Source of the DNA: an uncultured Prevotellaceae bacterium
Lineage (GTDB): Bacteria; Bacteroidota; Bacteroidia; Bacteroidales; Bacteroidaceae
NCBI GenBank assembly: GCA_947169245.1
Contig: CAMVPA010000033.1
Coordinates: 1 to 35,440 of the forward strand
DNA length: 35,440 nt
Direction of reading: 5' to 3'
Shown one piece after another: positions 6,352 through 15,052 of this stretch (position 1 is its first letter; every line of letters begins with the position of its first letter). The position numbers were made by a program, and so were the translations under genes. Under the pieces are notes generated by a model that was not told the origin of the DNA, searched no databases, and saw nothing but the letters and a program-made list of their open reading frames with translations.

Positions 6352-8514
6352 ATGAAGTACAAACAGCAATTCAACCAGCAGCCGGCCCTGCGCTTCCGCC
6401 AGTTTACGCGGAAACGGTGGGCTCTCTTTGCCTGTCTGGGACGTGTCGTCACCATCAGCGTGCTCAGCGTCGCCACTCTGAAGTCGGCCAGTGCCGCTAC
6501 AGACGACGTGGCCACGAAGGTGGACTATGTTGCCGACACCGACAGCACCACAGACAAGGAGGTGAAGCTACGCGACCTGGAGGTCACGGGCTCACTGGCT
6601 CCGCTTGCCTCAGGGCAGGCCGTGAGAATGGTCACTGTACTGACGCGCGACGACATTCAGGCGGCGCCAGTACAAAGTATTAACGACTTACTGAAGATGG
6701 TCAGCGCCGTCGACGTGCGGCAGCGAGGCGCCATCGGAGCGCAGACCGACGTCAGCATACGCGGCGGCACGCAGGAGCAGGTCACCATCCTGCTGAACGG
6801 CATCAACATCTGCGACCCGCAGACGGGACACAACACGCTGGACCTGCCGTGCGACGTGAGCGACATCGTCCGCATCGAGGTGCTCGAAGGTCCGGCAGGC
6901 CGCGTCTATGGCACGTCGTCGATGGTAGGGGCGATTAATGTCGTTACAAGCCTCCCCCCAGCCCCCTCCAAAGAGAGGGGGAGTATGGCACAAATGCGGT
7001 TGGAGGGCGGCTCGTTCGGCTACTTGTCGACAGCAGGACGGTTTTCTCTGCCATCAGCCATCAACCATCTCACATCTACCATCTCAACCGGCTACACCCG
7101 CAGCGACGGCTACAGCCGGGCTAAGTCAGGAGCACTCAATGCTGACTACGAGGGAGTGAAAGCCTTCTACCAAGGCAGCTATTCTCCACTCACCACTCAC
7201 CAAACACCATTCACCTCAGAAATATCTTGGCATGCTGGTTTGAGCACCAAGGGCTTTGGCTCGAACACGTTTTATAGTGCGAAGTACGACGAGCAATATG
7301 AGAAGACCACAAAGCTGTTTACGGCCGTGCAAGGTGATGGGTGTTGGGTGTTAGGTAATGGAGGGGGTAAAACCTATGAGTGGCACCTGAAGCCCGCCGT
7401 CTATTGGAACCGCTCGTGGGACCGCTTCGAGCTGATACGCGGCAGCGAGGACCAGGTGCCCTTCAACCACCACCGCACCGACGTCTTTGGACTGAACCTG
7501 AACAGCTGGTTCGACTGGCGGTTAGGACGCACGGCCCTGGGCGCCGAGTTCCGCAACGAGGACATCGTGAGCACCAATTTAGGAGAGCCGCTGCACAAGC
7601 AGTTCAGCAACTACAAGAACGGCCTGAACCGCTCGCAGTTGAGCTTCCACGCCGAGCACAACGTCCTCCTGAAGAATCTTACGCTATCTGCCGGCTTCAT
7701 CGCCATCAAGAATACGGGTAACGAGATGCCCTTCAAGCTGTATCCCGGTGTCGACGCCAGCTACCGGCTGAACGACCACCTGCGCTTCTATGCCTCCTAC
7801 AACTCCAGCCTGCGCATGCCGACGTTCACAGAGCTCTACTACAGCGTGGGCGGTCACAAGGCCGACAAGTACCTGAAGCCCGAGGAGCTGCAGGCCCTAC
7901 AGGCAGGGGTGAAGGCGAGGTACGAGGTACGGGGTACGAGGTGCGAAGTGGAAGGGAAGCTGTTCTATCACCACGCCCGCAACATGATTGACTGGGTGAT
8001 GGACACCCGCGACCCGGAGGCCATCTGGCAGAGCGTCAACCACACGAAGGTGAACACCTTTGGACAGGAGATCTCCGCATCGTTCCTCACTCCCCATTCC
8101 TCATTTCTCTTTCCCCATTCCTCGTTCCTCATTTCCTACTGTCATCTTCACCAGCAGAAGGAGGAACAGCCGTTCATGCAGTCGCAGTACTCGCTGGAGT
8201 ACCTGCGCCACAAGGTGACGGCCTCGCTCTCGATGCCGCTGACGAAACGGCTGGCGCTGACGGTGAAGTACCGCTTCCAGGACCGTACGGGCAGCTACAC
8301 CGACACCGGCGGCGAGGTTAGGGACTACCGCCCCTACTCCATCGTCGACAGCCGCCTGAGCTGGGAGGGCAAGAAGTATGCCCTCTACGTGGAGGGCAAC
8401 AACCTGTTGGGCACCCGCTATGTGGACTACGGCAACGTGCCGCAACCCGGTTGCTGGCTGATGGTCGGCGCCAAAATATCATGTTTTGCAAACCACGCCT
8501 TACATTATCAATAA
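6352..8514 (+). CDS. TonB-dependent outer-membrane receptor, BtuB-like
   Basis: A 720-residue receptor: an extended signal region (basic to residue 23, hydrophobic core, cleavage near ASAATDD), a plug with VTVLTRDDIQAAPVQSINDL, DVSIRGGTQEQVTILLNGI and DPQTGHNTLDLP, then a 22-strand-type barrel. The plug motifs resemble vitamin B12 transporter BtuB; substrate specificity is inferred and no cobalamin riboswitch was seen. The barrel carries five heptamer arrays and one G/C palindrome, all read through in frame: SLPPAPSKERG, INHLTSTIS, LTTHQTPF, DGCWVLGNGGG, YEVRGTRCEV and HSSFLFPHSSFL. They would fall mostly in loops, which may explain why they are tolerated. Confidence 0.82.
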   Translation: MKYKQQFNQQPALRFRQFTRKRWALFACLGRVVTISVLSVATLKSASAATDDVATKVDYVADTDSTTDKEVKLRDLEVTGSLAPLASGQAVRMVTVLTRDDIQAAPVQSINDLLKMVSAVDVRQRGAIGAQTDVSIRGGTQEQVTILLNGINICDPQTGHNTLDLPCDVSDIVRIEVLEGPAGRVYGTSSMVGAINVVTSLPPAPSKERGSMAQMRLEGGSFGYLSTAGRFSLPSAINHLTSTISTGYTRSDGYSRAKSGALNADYEGVKAFYQGSYSPLTTHQTPFTSEISWHAGLSTKGFGSNTFYSAKYDEQYEKTTKLFTAVQGDGCWVLGNGGGKTYEWHLKPAVYWNRSWDRFELIRGSEDQVPFNHHRTDVFGLNLNSWFDWRLGRTALGAEFRNEDIVSTNLGEPLHKQFSNYKNGLNRSQLSFHAEHNVLLKNLTLSAGFIAIKNTGNEMPFKLYPGVDASYRLNDHLRFYASYNSSLRMPTFTELYYSVGGHKADKYLKPEELQALQAGVKARYEVRGTRCEVEGKLFYHHARNMIDWVMDTRDPEAIWQSVNHTKVNTFGQEISASFLTPHSSFLFPHSSFLISYCHLHQQKEEQPFMQSQYSLEYLRHKVTASLSMPLTKRLALTVKYRFQDRTGSYTDTGGEVRDYRPYSIVDSRLSWEGKKYALYVEGNNLLGTRYVDYGNVPQPGCWLMVGAKISCFANHALHYQ
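6962..6981. repeat. In-frame G/C palindrome in the TonB receptor
   Basis: CCCCCTC-CAAAGA-GAGGGGG, flanked by a CCTCCCCCCAG tract, encodes SLPPAPSKERGS right after the end of the plug (GAINVVT). It resembles the palindromes inside the ABC-F and Toprim genes. Confidence 0.6.
7051..7085. repeat. Heptamer array 1 in the TonB receptor
   Basis: Five 7-base units: CCATCAG, CCATCAA, CCATCTC, ACATCTA, CCATCTC. The frame stays open. Confidence 0.65.
7187..7214. repeat. Heptamer array 2 in the TonB receptor
   Basis: Four 7-base units: CACTCAC, CACTCAC, CAAACAC, CATTCAC. Confidence 0.65.
7333..7360. repeat. Heptamer array 3 in the TonB receptor
   Basis: Four 7-base units: GGTGATG, GGTGTTG, GGTGTTA, GGTAATG. 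Confidence 0.65.
7918..7945. repeat. Heptamer array 4 in the TonB receptor
   Basis: Four 7-base units: AGGTACG, AGGTACG, GGGTACG, AGGTGCG. The same words occur in reverse complement in the MITE-like element at 6121-6141. Confidence 0.65.
8082..8136. repeat. Heptamer array 5 in the TonB receptor
   Basis: Seven 7-base units plus a partial: GTTCCTC, ACTCCCC, ATTCCTC, ATTTCTC, TTTCCCC, ATTCCTC, GTTCCTC, ATTTCC. Longest array in the gene, encoding FLTPHSSFLFPHSSFLIS. Confidence 0.7.
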
Positions 8515-8574
8515 CAGAGCGCAAAAAAACGCTAAATGTTCGCGGGCGGGTGTAGAAATCCCGAAAAAATGTCG

Positions 8575-8582
8575 TAACTTTG
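8575..8582 (+). promoter_or_regulatory. -7 promoter element of pgk
   Basis: TAACTTTG matches TAnnTTTG about 50 bases before the pgk start. No TTG is visible at the -33 distance. Confidence 0.45.
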
Positions 8583-8631
8583 CGCTCTCATAAGAACAAA
8601 GTATCACAATTATCATTAATATCACATCATT

Positions 8632-9903
8632 ATGACAATCAACGAAATGAACTTTGCCGGTAAGAAGGCAATCGTACGTGTAGACTTCAACGTACCCCTC
8701 GATGAGAATGGTAAGATCACTGACGACACCCGTATCCGTGGTGCCCTGCCTACCCTGAAGAAGATTCTGGCTGATGGTGGTGCTACTATCATCATGTCGC
8801 ACATGGGTAAGCCCAAAGGTAAGGTAGATGCTAAGAAGTCACTCGGTCAGATCCGCGAGGCTGTAGAGAAGGCTCTGGGTGTTCCCGTTGCTTTCGCTCC
8901 CGACTGCGCTAAGGCTGCTGATGCTGCTAAGGCTCTGAAGATGGGTGAGGCTCTGCTGCTTGAGAACCTGCGTTTCTATCCTGAGGAAGAGGGTAAGCCA
9001 GTAGGTATCGACAAGGCTGATCCTGCATACGACGAGGCTAAGAAGGCTATGAAGGCCAGCCAGAAGGAGTTTGCTAAGACTCTGGCTAGCTATGCTGACT
9101 GCTACGTAATGGATGCCTTCGGTACAGCTCACCGCAAGCACGCTTCTACTGCTGTTATCGCTGATTACTTCGACGCTGACAACAAGATGCTGGGCTTGCT
9201 GATGGAGAAGGAGGTTCAGGCTGTTGACAACGTACTGTCGAACATCAAGCGTCCTTTCGTTGCCATCATGGGTGGTTCTAAGGTATCTTCTAAGATTGGT
9301 ATCATCGAGAACCTGCTTGGTAAGGTTGATAAGCTCATCCTCTGCGGTGGTATGACATACACCTTCGCTAAGGCTCACAACGGTGAGATTGGTGATTCAA
9401 TCGTTGAGCTCGACAAGCTGGATGTAGCTCTGGGTGTTGAGGAGCTGGCTAAGAAGAACGGTGTAGAGCTCGTTCTGGGTTCTGACTGCACCGCTACTAA
9501 CGGTCTCGACTTCGGCACTATGAGTGTTAAGGAGGGTGCTCAGATCATCACTTGCCCAGCTAACCAGGTTCCTGCTGGTTTCGAGGGTGTTGACGCTGGT
9601 CCTGAGAGCCAGAAGGCATTTGCCGAGGCTATCAAGGGTGCAAAGACCATCCTGTGGAACGGTCCTGCTGGAGTATTCGAGTGCGACGCTTTCACCGCTG
9701 GTTCACGTGCCATCGGCGAGGCTATTGCCAAGGCTACGGCTGAGGGTGCCTTCTCACTGATTGGTGGTGGCGACTCCGTGGCTTGTGTCAACAAGTTCGG
9801 TCTGGCCGATCAGGTGAGCTACATCTCTACCGGTGGCGGTGCACTGCTCGAGGCCATCGAGGGTAAGGTACTCCCCGGCGTAGCAGCTATCAAAGGTGAG
9901 TAA
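8632..9903 (+). CDS. pgk: Phosphoglycerate kinase
   Basis: A 423-residue phosphoglycerate kinase, transferring phosphate from 1,3-bisphosphoglycerate to ADP in glycolysis. Visible landmarks: the N-terminal substrate motif [17 protein letters not shown], the basic SHMGKPKG segment, [46 protein letters not shown] and the C-terminal ATP-site [13 protein letters not shown] with STGGGALLE. Length is normal for the family. Codon use is strongly biased towards a small set (GCT, GGT, CTG, AAG), as expected for a highly expressed housekeeping gene. Convergent with the lipoprotein gene, 23 bases away. Confidence 0.97.
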   Translation: MTINEMNFAGKKAIVRVDFNVPLDENGKITDDTRIRGALPTLKKILADGGATIIMSHMGKPKGKVDAKKSLGQIREAVEKALGVPVAFAPDCAKAADAAKALKMGEALLLENLRFYPEEEGKPVGIDKADPAYDEAKKAMKASQKEFAKTLASYADCYVMDAFGTAHRKHASTAVIADYFDADNKMLGLLMEKEVQAVDNVLSNIKRPFVAIMGGSKVSSKIGIIENLLGKVDKLILCGGMTYTFAKAHNGEIGDSIVELDKLDVALGVEELAKKNGVELVLGSDCTATNGLDFGTMSVKEGAQIITCPANQVPAGFEGVDAGPESQKAFAEAIKGAKTILWNGPAGVFECDAFTAGSRAIGEAIAKATAEGAFSLIGGGDSVACVNKFGLADQVSYISTGGGALLEAIEGKVLPGVAAIKGE

Positions 9904-9926
9904 ATTAGAGTTGAGAGATAAGATGC

Positions 9927-10913
9927 TCACTCGTTGAACGCCCCGCAGTGGGGACAACGACCTTTCTTCTGGAGTTCGGCTCCGCAGTTGCCACAAACGA
10001 AGCGACTGCGGGGCTGTTTTTTGTAGCACTTCAGCGCCCACACGAAATAGGCGGGCAGCAGCAGATAGCCTATATAATATAAGGTGAAGACGCTGAACAC
10101 CACGTAGACCACAGCACAGACGGCACCCAGTCCGAGCAGATAGAGCAGCGCCTCGCCGAGCGGCAGACGACGGCGCACGTCGTCGATGACGGCAATGCCC
10201 ACCAGTACGACAGCCCAGACGGAACACAGGAAGAGCCCCAGCCAGAAAGGTACGGCGTAGGGGTTGAGCGTCGGATGGTAGTAGAAATGGCGCCACTTCT
10301 CGGGGTCAAACAGCTGAATACTGCTGTAGAGCGTGACCGAGGCGGCCAGCAGCAGGCAGAGCAGCGTGGGATAGAACGAGGGAATGTCGTTGAGGTGGAC
10401 AATCTTCGCGTTGCGCCGCATCAGGTGGCGCAGCACATAAAGGGCACCAACGACGACAATCAGCGCTAAAAAGATGAGCAGGTGGGCGTTGGAGAAGAAA
10501 TCGATGAACGCCGAGATGGGGTCGTCGGGCGACACCCCCGGCAACAGGTCTCTCTCGTGAATCCACCCTAACGTGTACTCGTCGCGCGCCACTTTCACCC
10601 AGACGGAGTCGATGGTGTCGAGGGGCACAGTGACAATATCAGCCACAACGACAACATCCTTCTTGTAAATCTGTAACGTGTCGACAGGCATGTCGATGAC
10701 AGCTTCGGCCGGCAACTGCTGGATAATGGGCAGCGAGTCGGCATGCACACGGAAGTTATAGCCCTCGGTGTAGTGATGAGTGGAGTAGAACGAGATGCTG
10801 TCAATCTGCGACTCCGTCAGCGACAGGGCATCAGGCGTCTGCTGACCGCGGTTGTAGCACGACGTCAGCAGCACGAGGGTGACAAGGATACTAACGAGCC
10901 GACGCATAGACAT
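9927..10913 (-). CDS. Lipoprotein with membrane segments and a C-terminal zinc ribbon
   Basis: A 328-residue protein: lipoprotein signal with lipobox LLTSC (Cys ~18), an SH3-like domain about residues 35-120 (VWVKVARDEYTLGWIHERDLL), about five hydrophobic segments between residues 140 and 300, and a C-terminal zinc ribbon (CGNCGAELQKKGRCPHCGAFNE). The second ATG (MRRLVSIL) may be the true start. Its 5' end overlaps the U32 peptidase stop by 23 bases, so the pair is cotranscribed. Function unknown; an envelope-sensing role is only a guess from the SH3-like domain. Confidence 0.72.
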   Translation of the reverse strand: MSMRRLVSILVTLVLLTSCYNRGQQTPDALSLTESQIDSISFYSTHHYTEGYNFRVHADSLPIIQQLPAEAVIDMPVDTLQIYKKDVVVVADIVTVPLDTIDSVWVKVARDEYTLGWIHERDLLPGVSPDDPISAFIDFFSNAHLLIFLALIVVVGALYVLRHLMRRNAKIVHLNDIPSFYPTLLCLLLAASVTLYSSIQLFDPEKWRHFYYHPTLNPYAVPFWLGLFLCSVWAVVLVGIAVIDDVRRRLPLGEALLYLLGLGAVCAVVYVVFSVFTLYYIGYLLLPAYFVWALKCYKKQPRSRFVCGNCGAELQKKGRCPHCGAFNE

Positions 10914-12702
10914 TCATCTGACAGTTCCGGCAATCAAACTCCAAGCGGAAACGGCGGCCGTCGCCGAGACGCAGGTATAACGGTTCTTTCCATGTCGGCC
11001 GTTCGCCGCCATGCTTCACACAGTAGCCCAAGGCATAGCGCAGACAATGGCGGCACTGCATCAGCACAGCGTCAGGCGTAGGACGCAGCTCGTAGGCCGT
11101 GGGAGCCTCAACGCCATAGAAGCGGCAAGCCTCGCGGTTGGCGATGTTGAGGAGGTGGGGTTGATGATAAGGCGGCTCATAGGGCATATGGGGCCCATAG
11201 GACCCATAGGGCTCATGGGGCTCATAGGGCTCATAGGCTCTGGTGGCCAGTTTGGTCACCAACATCCTTCGCAGCTCCGCCAGCTGACTGCTGGGGATGA
11301 AGTAGTTGAAGTCGGCAGGCATGTCGACATCGCTGCACGCATAGGGCGTGCCGCCAAGCTTTGTCAGTTGGCGGACAATGTTGTCGCGCTGCGGCTTCTC
11401 GGCGGTCTGGTGTTCGATGGCGAGGCTGACAGCCGTGTCGCCTGACGACAGCTCAAAGCCGTCGTCCGTCGCACGGAGACTCATGGTGATAGGAATCTTG
11501 CGCTCAGCACTGGGACGCGACAGCAGTCGGTCAAAGGCCTGGTCGCTGCTGCGATAGAGGGCCATCCCTGAACGCAAGTCCGCTGGCATGTGCTGCGGAT
11601 AGAGCCGGTTGCCCTCCACCCTATTCACACGGAAGCCCTGCAGTTCGCGGTTTGCAGTAAAGAAGCACAGTCCGTCGCCGTTGGCGAAGCTGACCGTCCC
11701 TGCGACGCTGAATGAGTCGCGGCGTATCTCCTTCACCTTACCGACGTACTCGCCCAACGCCTTCGGGGTGTCGAAACAGGCGATGTCGGGCTGGCGGCCA
11801 TGGGCGAAATAGGTGGTATAGCCGCGATTGAAGGTCTTGTCGAGATTGGGCGCAAAGGTGTAGGTGCAGTGACCGCGTGACGACCGACAATAACGGTCGG
11901 GATGACGACGTATCATCTCATTGAGCCGCTGGCTGTAGGCCGCCGTGACGTTCTTCACGTAGCCGACATCCTTCAGCCGTCCCTCAATCTTGAACGACGT
12001 AGCGCCGGCTTCGGCCAGAGCCTCCAGATTGTCCAGCTGGTTCATATCGCGCAGCGACAACAGATAACGGTTGTGCTCCACCACCCTGCCCTCAGCGTCG
12101 AGGAGGTCGAACTTCATGCGGCAGAACTGCGCACACTCGCCACGGTTGGCCGAGCGTCCGAAACAATGCTGGGAGGCGTAGCAAAGGCCGCTGTAGCTGA
12201 CGCAGAGAGCGCCGTGGACGAAGACCTCAAGCTTCGTCTCCGGCACCTGACGGTGAATCTCGGCAATCTCGCTGATGGAGAGTTCACGAGCCAAGACCAC
12301 CTGCTCGCAGCCCAAGGAACTGAGCCAGCGCACCTTCTCGGCCGAGCGGTTGTCGGTCTGCGTGCTGGCATGAACCGTCAGCCCCACTTCCCGGGCCATC
12401 TTCATCACTCCCATGTCCTGCACCAGGACAGCGTCGACACCGACACCGGCCAAGTCGTGAAGAAGACAGCGGGTGGCCTCCAGCTCGTCGTCGTAGATGA
12501 TGGTGTTGACGGTGACGTAGACCTTGGCCGCGAACTGATGGGCATAGCGGCAGAGCTCGGCGATGTCGGCCACGCTGTTGCCGGCAGCAGCACGCGCACC
12601 GAAGCGCTGGGCCCCGATGTAGACGGCGTCGGCGCCATGGTCAATGGCCGCCCTGCCACACTCCAGATTCTTGGCTGGAGCCAACAACTCCAATTCTCTC
12701 AT
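10891..12702 (-). CDS. U32-family peptidase / RNA hydroxylation protein
   Basis: A 603-residue U32 protein. The barrel begins ELLAPAKNLECGRAAIDHGADAVY, and the family signature E159-x-F-x2-G-A-L-C167-x4-G-x-C174 is intact (EVFVHGALCVSYSGLC), with further Cys at ~190 and ~194 that in TrhP/RlhA relatives bind an iron-sulfur cluster. The length and Cys-rich end (CRHCLRYALGYC ... FDCRNCQMN) resemble the RlhA-like branch with an extra C-terminal domain; those enzymes hydroxylate tRNA or 23S rRNA, so annotation as a protease would be misleading. An in-frame nonamer array (11174-11236) inserts YEPYEPHEPYGSYGPHMP just before this tail. Start codon lies at the edge of the heptamer array. Confidence 0.85.
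   Translation of the reverse strand: MRELELLAPAKNLECGRAAIDHGADAVYIGAQRFGARAAAGNSVADIAELCRYAHQFAAKVYVTVNTIIYDDELEATRCLLHDLAGVGVDAVLVQDMGVMKMAREVGLTVHASTQTDNRSAEKVRWLSSLGCEQVVLARELSISEIAEIHRQVPETKLEVFVHGALCVSYSGLCYASQHCFGRSANRGECAQFCRMKFDLLDAEGRVVEHNRYLLSLRDMNQLDNLEALAEAGATSFKIEGRLKDVGYVKNVTAAYSQRLNEMIRRHPDRYCRSSRGHCTYTFAPNLDKTFNRGYTTYFAHGRQPDIACFDTPKALGEYVGKVKEIRRDSFSVAGTVSFANGDGLCFFTANRELQGFRVNRVEGNRLYPQHMPADLRSGMALYRSSDQAFDRLLSRPSAERKIPITMSLRATDDGFELSSGDTAVSLAIEHQTAEKPQRDNIVRQLTKLGGTPYACSDVDMPADFNYFIPSSQLAELRRMLVTKLATRAYEPYEPHEPYGSYGPHMPYEPPYHQPHLLNIANREACRFYGVEAPTAYELRPTPDAVLMQCRHCLRYALGYCVKHGGERPTWKEPLYLRLGDGRRFRLEFDCRNCQMNVYASAR
11174..11236. repeat. Nonamer array inside the U32 gene
   Basis: Seven 9-base units such as GGCTCATAG, GGCCCATAG, GACCCATAG and GGCTCATGG. 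The unit is three codons long, giving repeated (Y/H)EP and YG(S/P) triplets. Confidence 0.8.
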
Positions 12703-12770
12703 CTCTTGCTACTAACCTCTTACCACTTATCTCTCATTTCTCACCACTCACCTCTTACCTCTCACCTCTA
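12701..12770. repeat. Heptamer array filling the metA-U32 junction
   Basis: Ten 7-base units: ATCTCTT, GCTACTA, ACCTCTT, ACCACTT, ATCTCTC, ATTTCTC, ACCACTC, ACCTCTT, ACCTCTC, ACCTCTA. It overlaps the U32 start codon at one end and contains the metA stop codon at the other, so the whole 65-base gap is array. Confidence 0.8.
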
Positions 12771-13685
12771 CCGGATATCGTCGATATTAAACGGCGTCTC
12801 CTGATAGACGTAGTAGTTGATCCAGTTGGCATAGAGCAGGTTGGCATGAGCGCGCCACGTCACCAACGGCGGTTGCGACGGGTCGTCATGACGATAGTAA
12901 TGAAGCGGTATATCCACGTCCTTGCGGATGTCCTTGTCGCGACGGTACTCCTTGTCGAGCGTGTCGGGCGCATACTCCAGATGTCCTGTTATGAAGAACT
13001 CGCGGCCCTCGCGCGCCATCACCATGCTGACGCCGCAATCGGGCGACTCGGCGATGAGCTTCAGGTCGGGATTGGCCAGAATGTCCTCGCGATGTATCTC
13101 CGTATGGCGGCTGTGCGGCATCTGGAAGACATCGTCGAAGCCGCGGAAGATGGGCAGCCGCGGGTCCAGCGTGTATTGCGGGAAGATGCCGAACATCTTC
13201 CTCGGCAGCGGATATTTGGGAATGTTGTAATGGTAGTAGAGTCCTGCCTGGGCAGCCCAACATATATATAAGGTACTCGTGACGTGCGTACGCGCCCACG
13301 CGAAAATCTCCTTCATCTCCTCCCAGTAGCCCACTTCCTCGAACTCCAGCTGCTCCACAGGGGCGCCGGTGATGATCATACCGTCGTATTTCTCGTCCCT
13401 CATCTCCTCGAAAGCCCGGTAGAACATCATCATGTGCTCTATCGGCGTGTTCTTCGGCGTGTGACTCTGCAGTTTCATGAAGCTGATCTCCAGCTGCAAC
13501 GGTGTGTTCGAGAGCAGGCGCACGAGGTCTGTCTCGGTGGTAATCTTCAGCGGCATCAGATTGAGTATCACGATGCGCAGCGGGCGGATATCCTGAGTGT
13601 GCGCCCGCGTGTCATCCATCACGAATATATTCTCGCTCTTGAGAATATCGATGGCTGGCAGCCTGTCTGGTAGTCTTAATGGCAT
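12768..13685 (-). CDS. metA: Homoserine O-acetyltransferase, MetA family
   Basis: A 305-residue MetA-family enzyme acylating homoserine in methionine synthesis. Catalytic C142 (TLYICWAAQAG), H235 and E237 (FITGHLEYAP) are at the canonical numbers when the start is MPLRLPDRLPAI at 13685; an upstream in-frame extension to 13802 has no family similarity and overlaps the PP2C gene. Residue 111 is Glu (GAPVEQLEF), the determinant known to favour acetyl-CoA; Gly there (E. coli) favours succinyl-CoA. It lies 31 bases downstream of the PP2C gene; a weak TTG/TATATTTC pair in that gap may give it its own promoter. Confidence 0.92.
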   Translation of the reverse strand: MPLRLPDRLPAIDILKSENIFVMDDTRAHTQDIRPLRIVILNLMPLKITTETDLVRLLSNTPLQLEISFMKLQSHTPKNTPIEHMMMFYRAFEEMRDEKYDGMIITGAPVEQLEFEEVGYWEEMKEIFAWARTHVTSTLYICWAAQAGLYYHYNIPKYPLPRKMFGIFPQYTLDPRLPIFRGFDDVFQMPHSRHTEIHREDILANPDLKLIAESPDCGVSMVMAREGREFFITGHLEYAPDTLDKEYRRDKDIRKDVDIPLHYYRHDDPSQPPLVTWRAHANLLYANWINYYVYQETPFNIDDIR

Positions 13686-13716
13686 AGTTGAATCTTGAAA
13701 TATAATCTTTTTACAC

Positions 13717-14460
13717 TTAAACAATCTTGATGACGCAGGCCGACACGTTGTCGAAGCCGCCGGCCATCTCGGCGGCCTTGCACAGCTTCGCCGCATCGGC
13801 ACCGTTTTCCAGGAGCGTCTGTATCTCCGCGTCGGTGAGCATATCTGTCAGGCCGTCGCTGCAAAGTAGTAGGACATCACTGGTGGCCACCTCCCTCGTA
13901 CACTGCACAATATCGATATACGACATCTTGCATCCGCCGCCAATACAATTGGTGATGATGCTCGAATGCTGGCCCGACCCCATGAGATTACTCAGCGAAT
14001 GGTCGGTCGACACCTGTGTCAGGTTGTTGCCGTAAAGACGGTAGAAGCGGCTGTCGCCACAGTTCATCCAGTAGAACTGCCGGTTGTAGAACACCAGAGC
14101 CACGAGCGTCGTACCCATGCCGTTGAAGCGGGCTTCCGAGCGTCCCTTCGAGTCGATGACATTGTTAATGGATTCGAGCCACCCGAAGATGGCCTCGTTG
14201 AAGTCTTCGACCGACAACTTTGGCGGCAGGTCACTGAAATAGTACTGCAGGTTATGCAGGACATCGCTGCTTGCCACCTCGCCACTGCTATGACCGCCCA
14301 TGCCGTCGGCCAGCGCAACTATGTAACGTTCACATTCATCGGTGTCAATCATCGTCCAATGCTTGCCATTTCTGATGAACTTGTTGTCCACAAGTATCAT
14401 GTCTTCATTGTTACGTCTGACACAGCCCAAATAACTGGCAGCTGATATACTGAGTTTCAT
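13717..14460 (-). CDS. PP2C-type Ser/Thr protein phosphatase
   Basis: A 247-residue single-domain PP2C phosphatase with all metal motifs: RRNNED (residues ~15-20), ADGMGGHSSGE (51-61, first metal Asp), CGDSRFYRL, DHSL, CSDGLTD and FDNVSACVI at the end. It has no signal or membrane segment, so acts in the cytoplasm. It is the last gene of the kinase/AAA+/FHA operon, 16 bases after the FHA gene, and is the obvious antagonist of the kinase at 18362-21382. Confidence 0.92.
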   Translation of the reverse strand: MKLSISAASYLGCVRRNNEDMILVDNKFIRNGKHWTMIDTDECERYIVALADGMGGHSSGEVASSDVLHNLQYYFSDLPPKLSVEDFNEAIFGWLESINNVIDSKGRSEARFNGMGTTLVALVFYNRQFYWMNCGDSRFYRLYGNNLTQVSTDHSLSNLMGSGQHSSIITNCIGGGCKMSYIDIVQCTREVATSDVLLLCSDGLTDMLTDAEIQTLLENGADAAKLCKAAEMAGGFDNVSACVIKIV

Positions 14461-14476
14461 CGTTTTCTTCCTCCGT

Positions 14477-15052
14477 TTAGTTCACGTTAACCTGCAGATT
14501 GATATTGGCAATGGTGAGAATGTCACCATTCCTAAGCGACATCTCCACATCGGGCTGCAGCGGATGCTGGTTCACCTTCGTCCCGTTCGACGAGTGCTTG
14601 TCGATAACACACCAGCCCTTGCCTGCGTTGTACTTGAGCTGGGCGTGGACACCAGAGACATACCTGTGCTGGACGAAAGCCTGGGTATAGGGTCCCTGAC
14701 GGCGCCCGATGACGGCCCCATTGATGCCCTGGACGTGGATATTCAGGCTGGTATTATAGAGGGTCAGCACAGGAATACCCTGCACAGCAGGTTTCTTTCC
14801 TATCGACAGGCTCATAGGGCCTGTCGTCACAATGCTCTGCGAGAAACTCGACGACATCAGCGAAGCATAGCCAGTGTGCTCTGCCTTACGCTGGTATTCT
14901 TCCGGCGTAATCATCATGCCGCCACACTGTGTGCAGCGTCGGCCTACTCCCACCCTTCCGCAGTTGTTACAGAACAACAACGCCTGACCACATTGGTCAC
15001 AGAAGTAGCTGTCGTCGTCAATCTCTTCTTTACAGTTTGGACAAATTATCAT
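14477..15052 (-). CDS. Zinc-ribbon and FHA-domain protein
   Basis: A 191-residue adaptor. Two zinc-binding Cys pairs sets occupy the N-terminus (C4/C7/C18/C21 and C28/C31/C40/C43). After a linker rich in Ser (65-85, a possible phosphorylation site), an FHA domain spans ~100-190 with GR at 116-117, SGVHAQL at 133-139 and SSNGTKVN at 154-161, the residues that contact phosphothreonine. FHA domains bind phospho-Thr peptides, here most simply made by the operon kinase. It overlaps the AAA+ gene end by 23 bases, arguing for coupled translation. Confidence 0.9.
   Translation of the reverse strand: MIICPNCKEEIDDDSYFCDQCGQALLFCNNCGRVGVGRRCTQCGGMMITPEEYQRKAEHTGYASLMSSSFSQSIVTTGPMSLSIGKKPAVQGIPVLTLYNTSLNIHVQGINGAVIGRRQGPYTQAFVQHRYVSGVHAQLKYNAGKGWCVIDKHSSNGTKVNQHPLQPDVEMSLRNGDILTIANINLQVNVN

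Noticed and set aside
5756..6515. Overlapping minus-strand frames of about 200 codons upstream of the TonB receptor
   Set aside because: They translate the 21-bp and 15-bp tandem repeats (SGAAA and ATPVT repeats) and cross the TonB promoter.
8839..9378. 179-codon minus-strand frame inside pgk
   Set aside because: Arises from the strong codon bias of pgk; no motif and no promoter.
13686..13802. N-terminal extension of MetA
   Set aside because: It overlaps the PP2C gene in another frame and would shift the catalytic residues away from the canonical numbers 142, 235 and 237.
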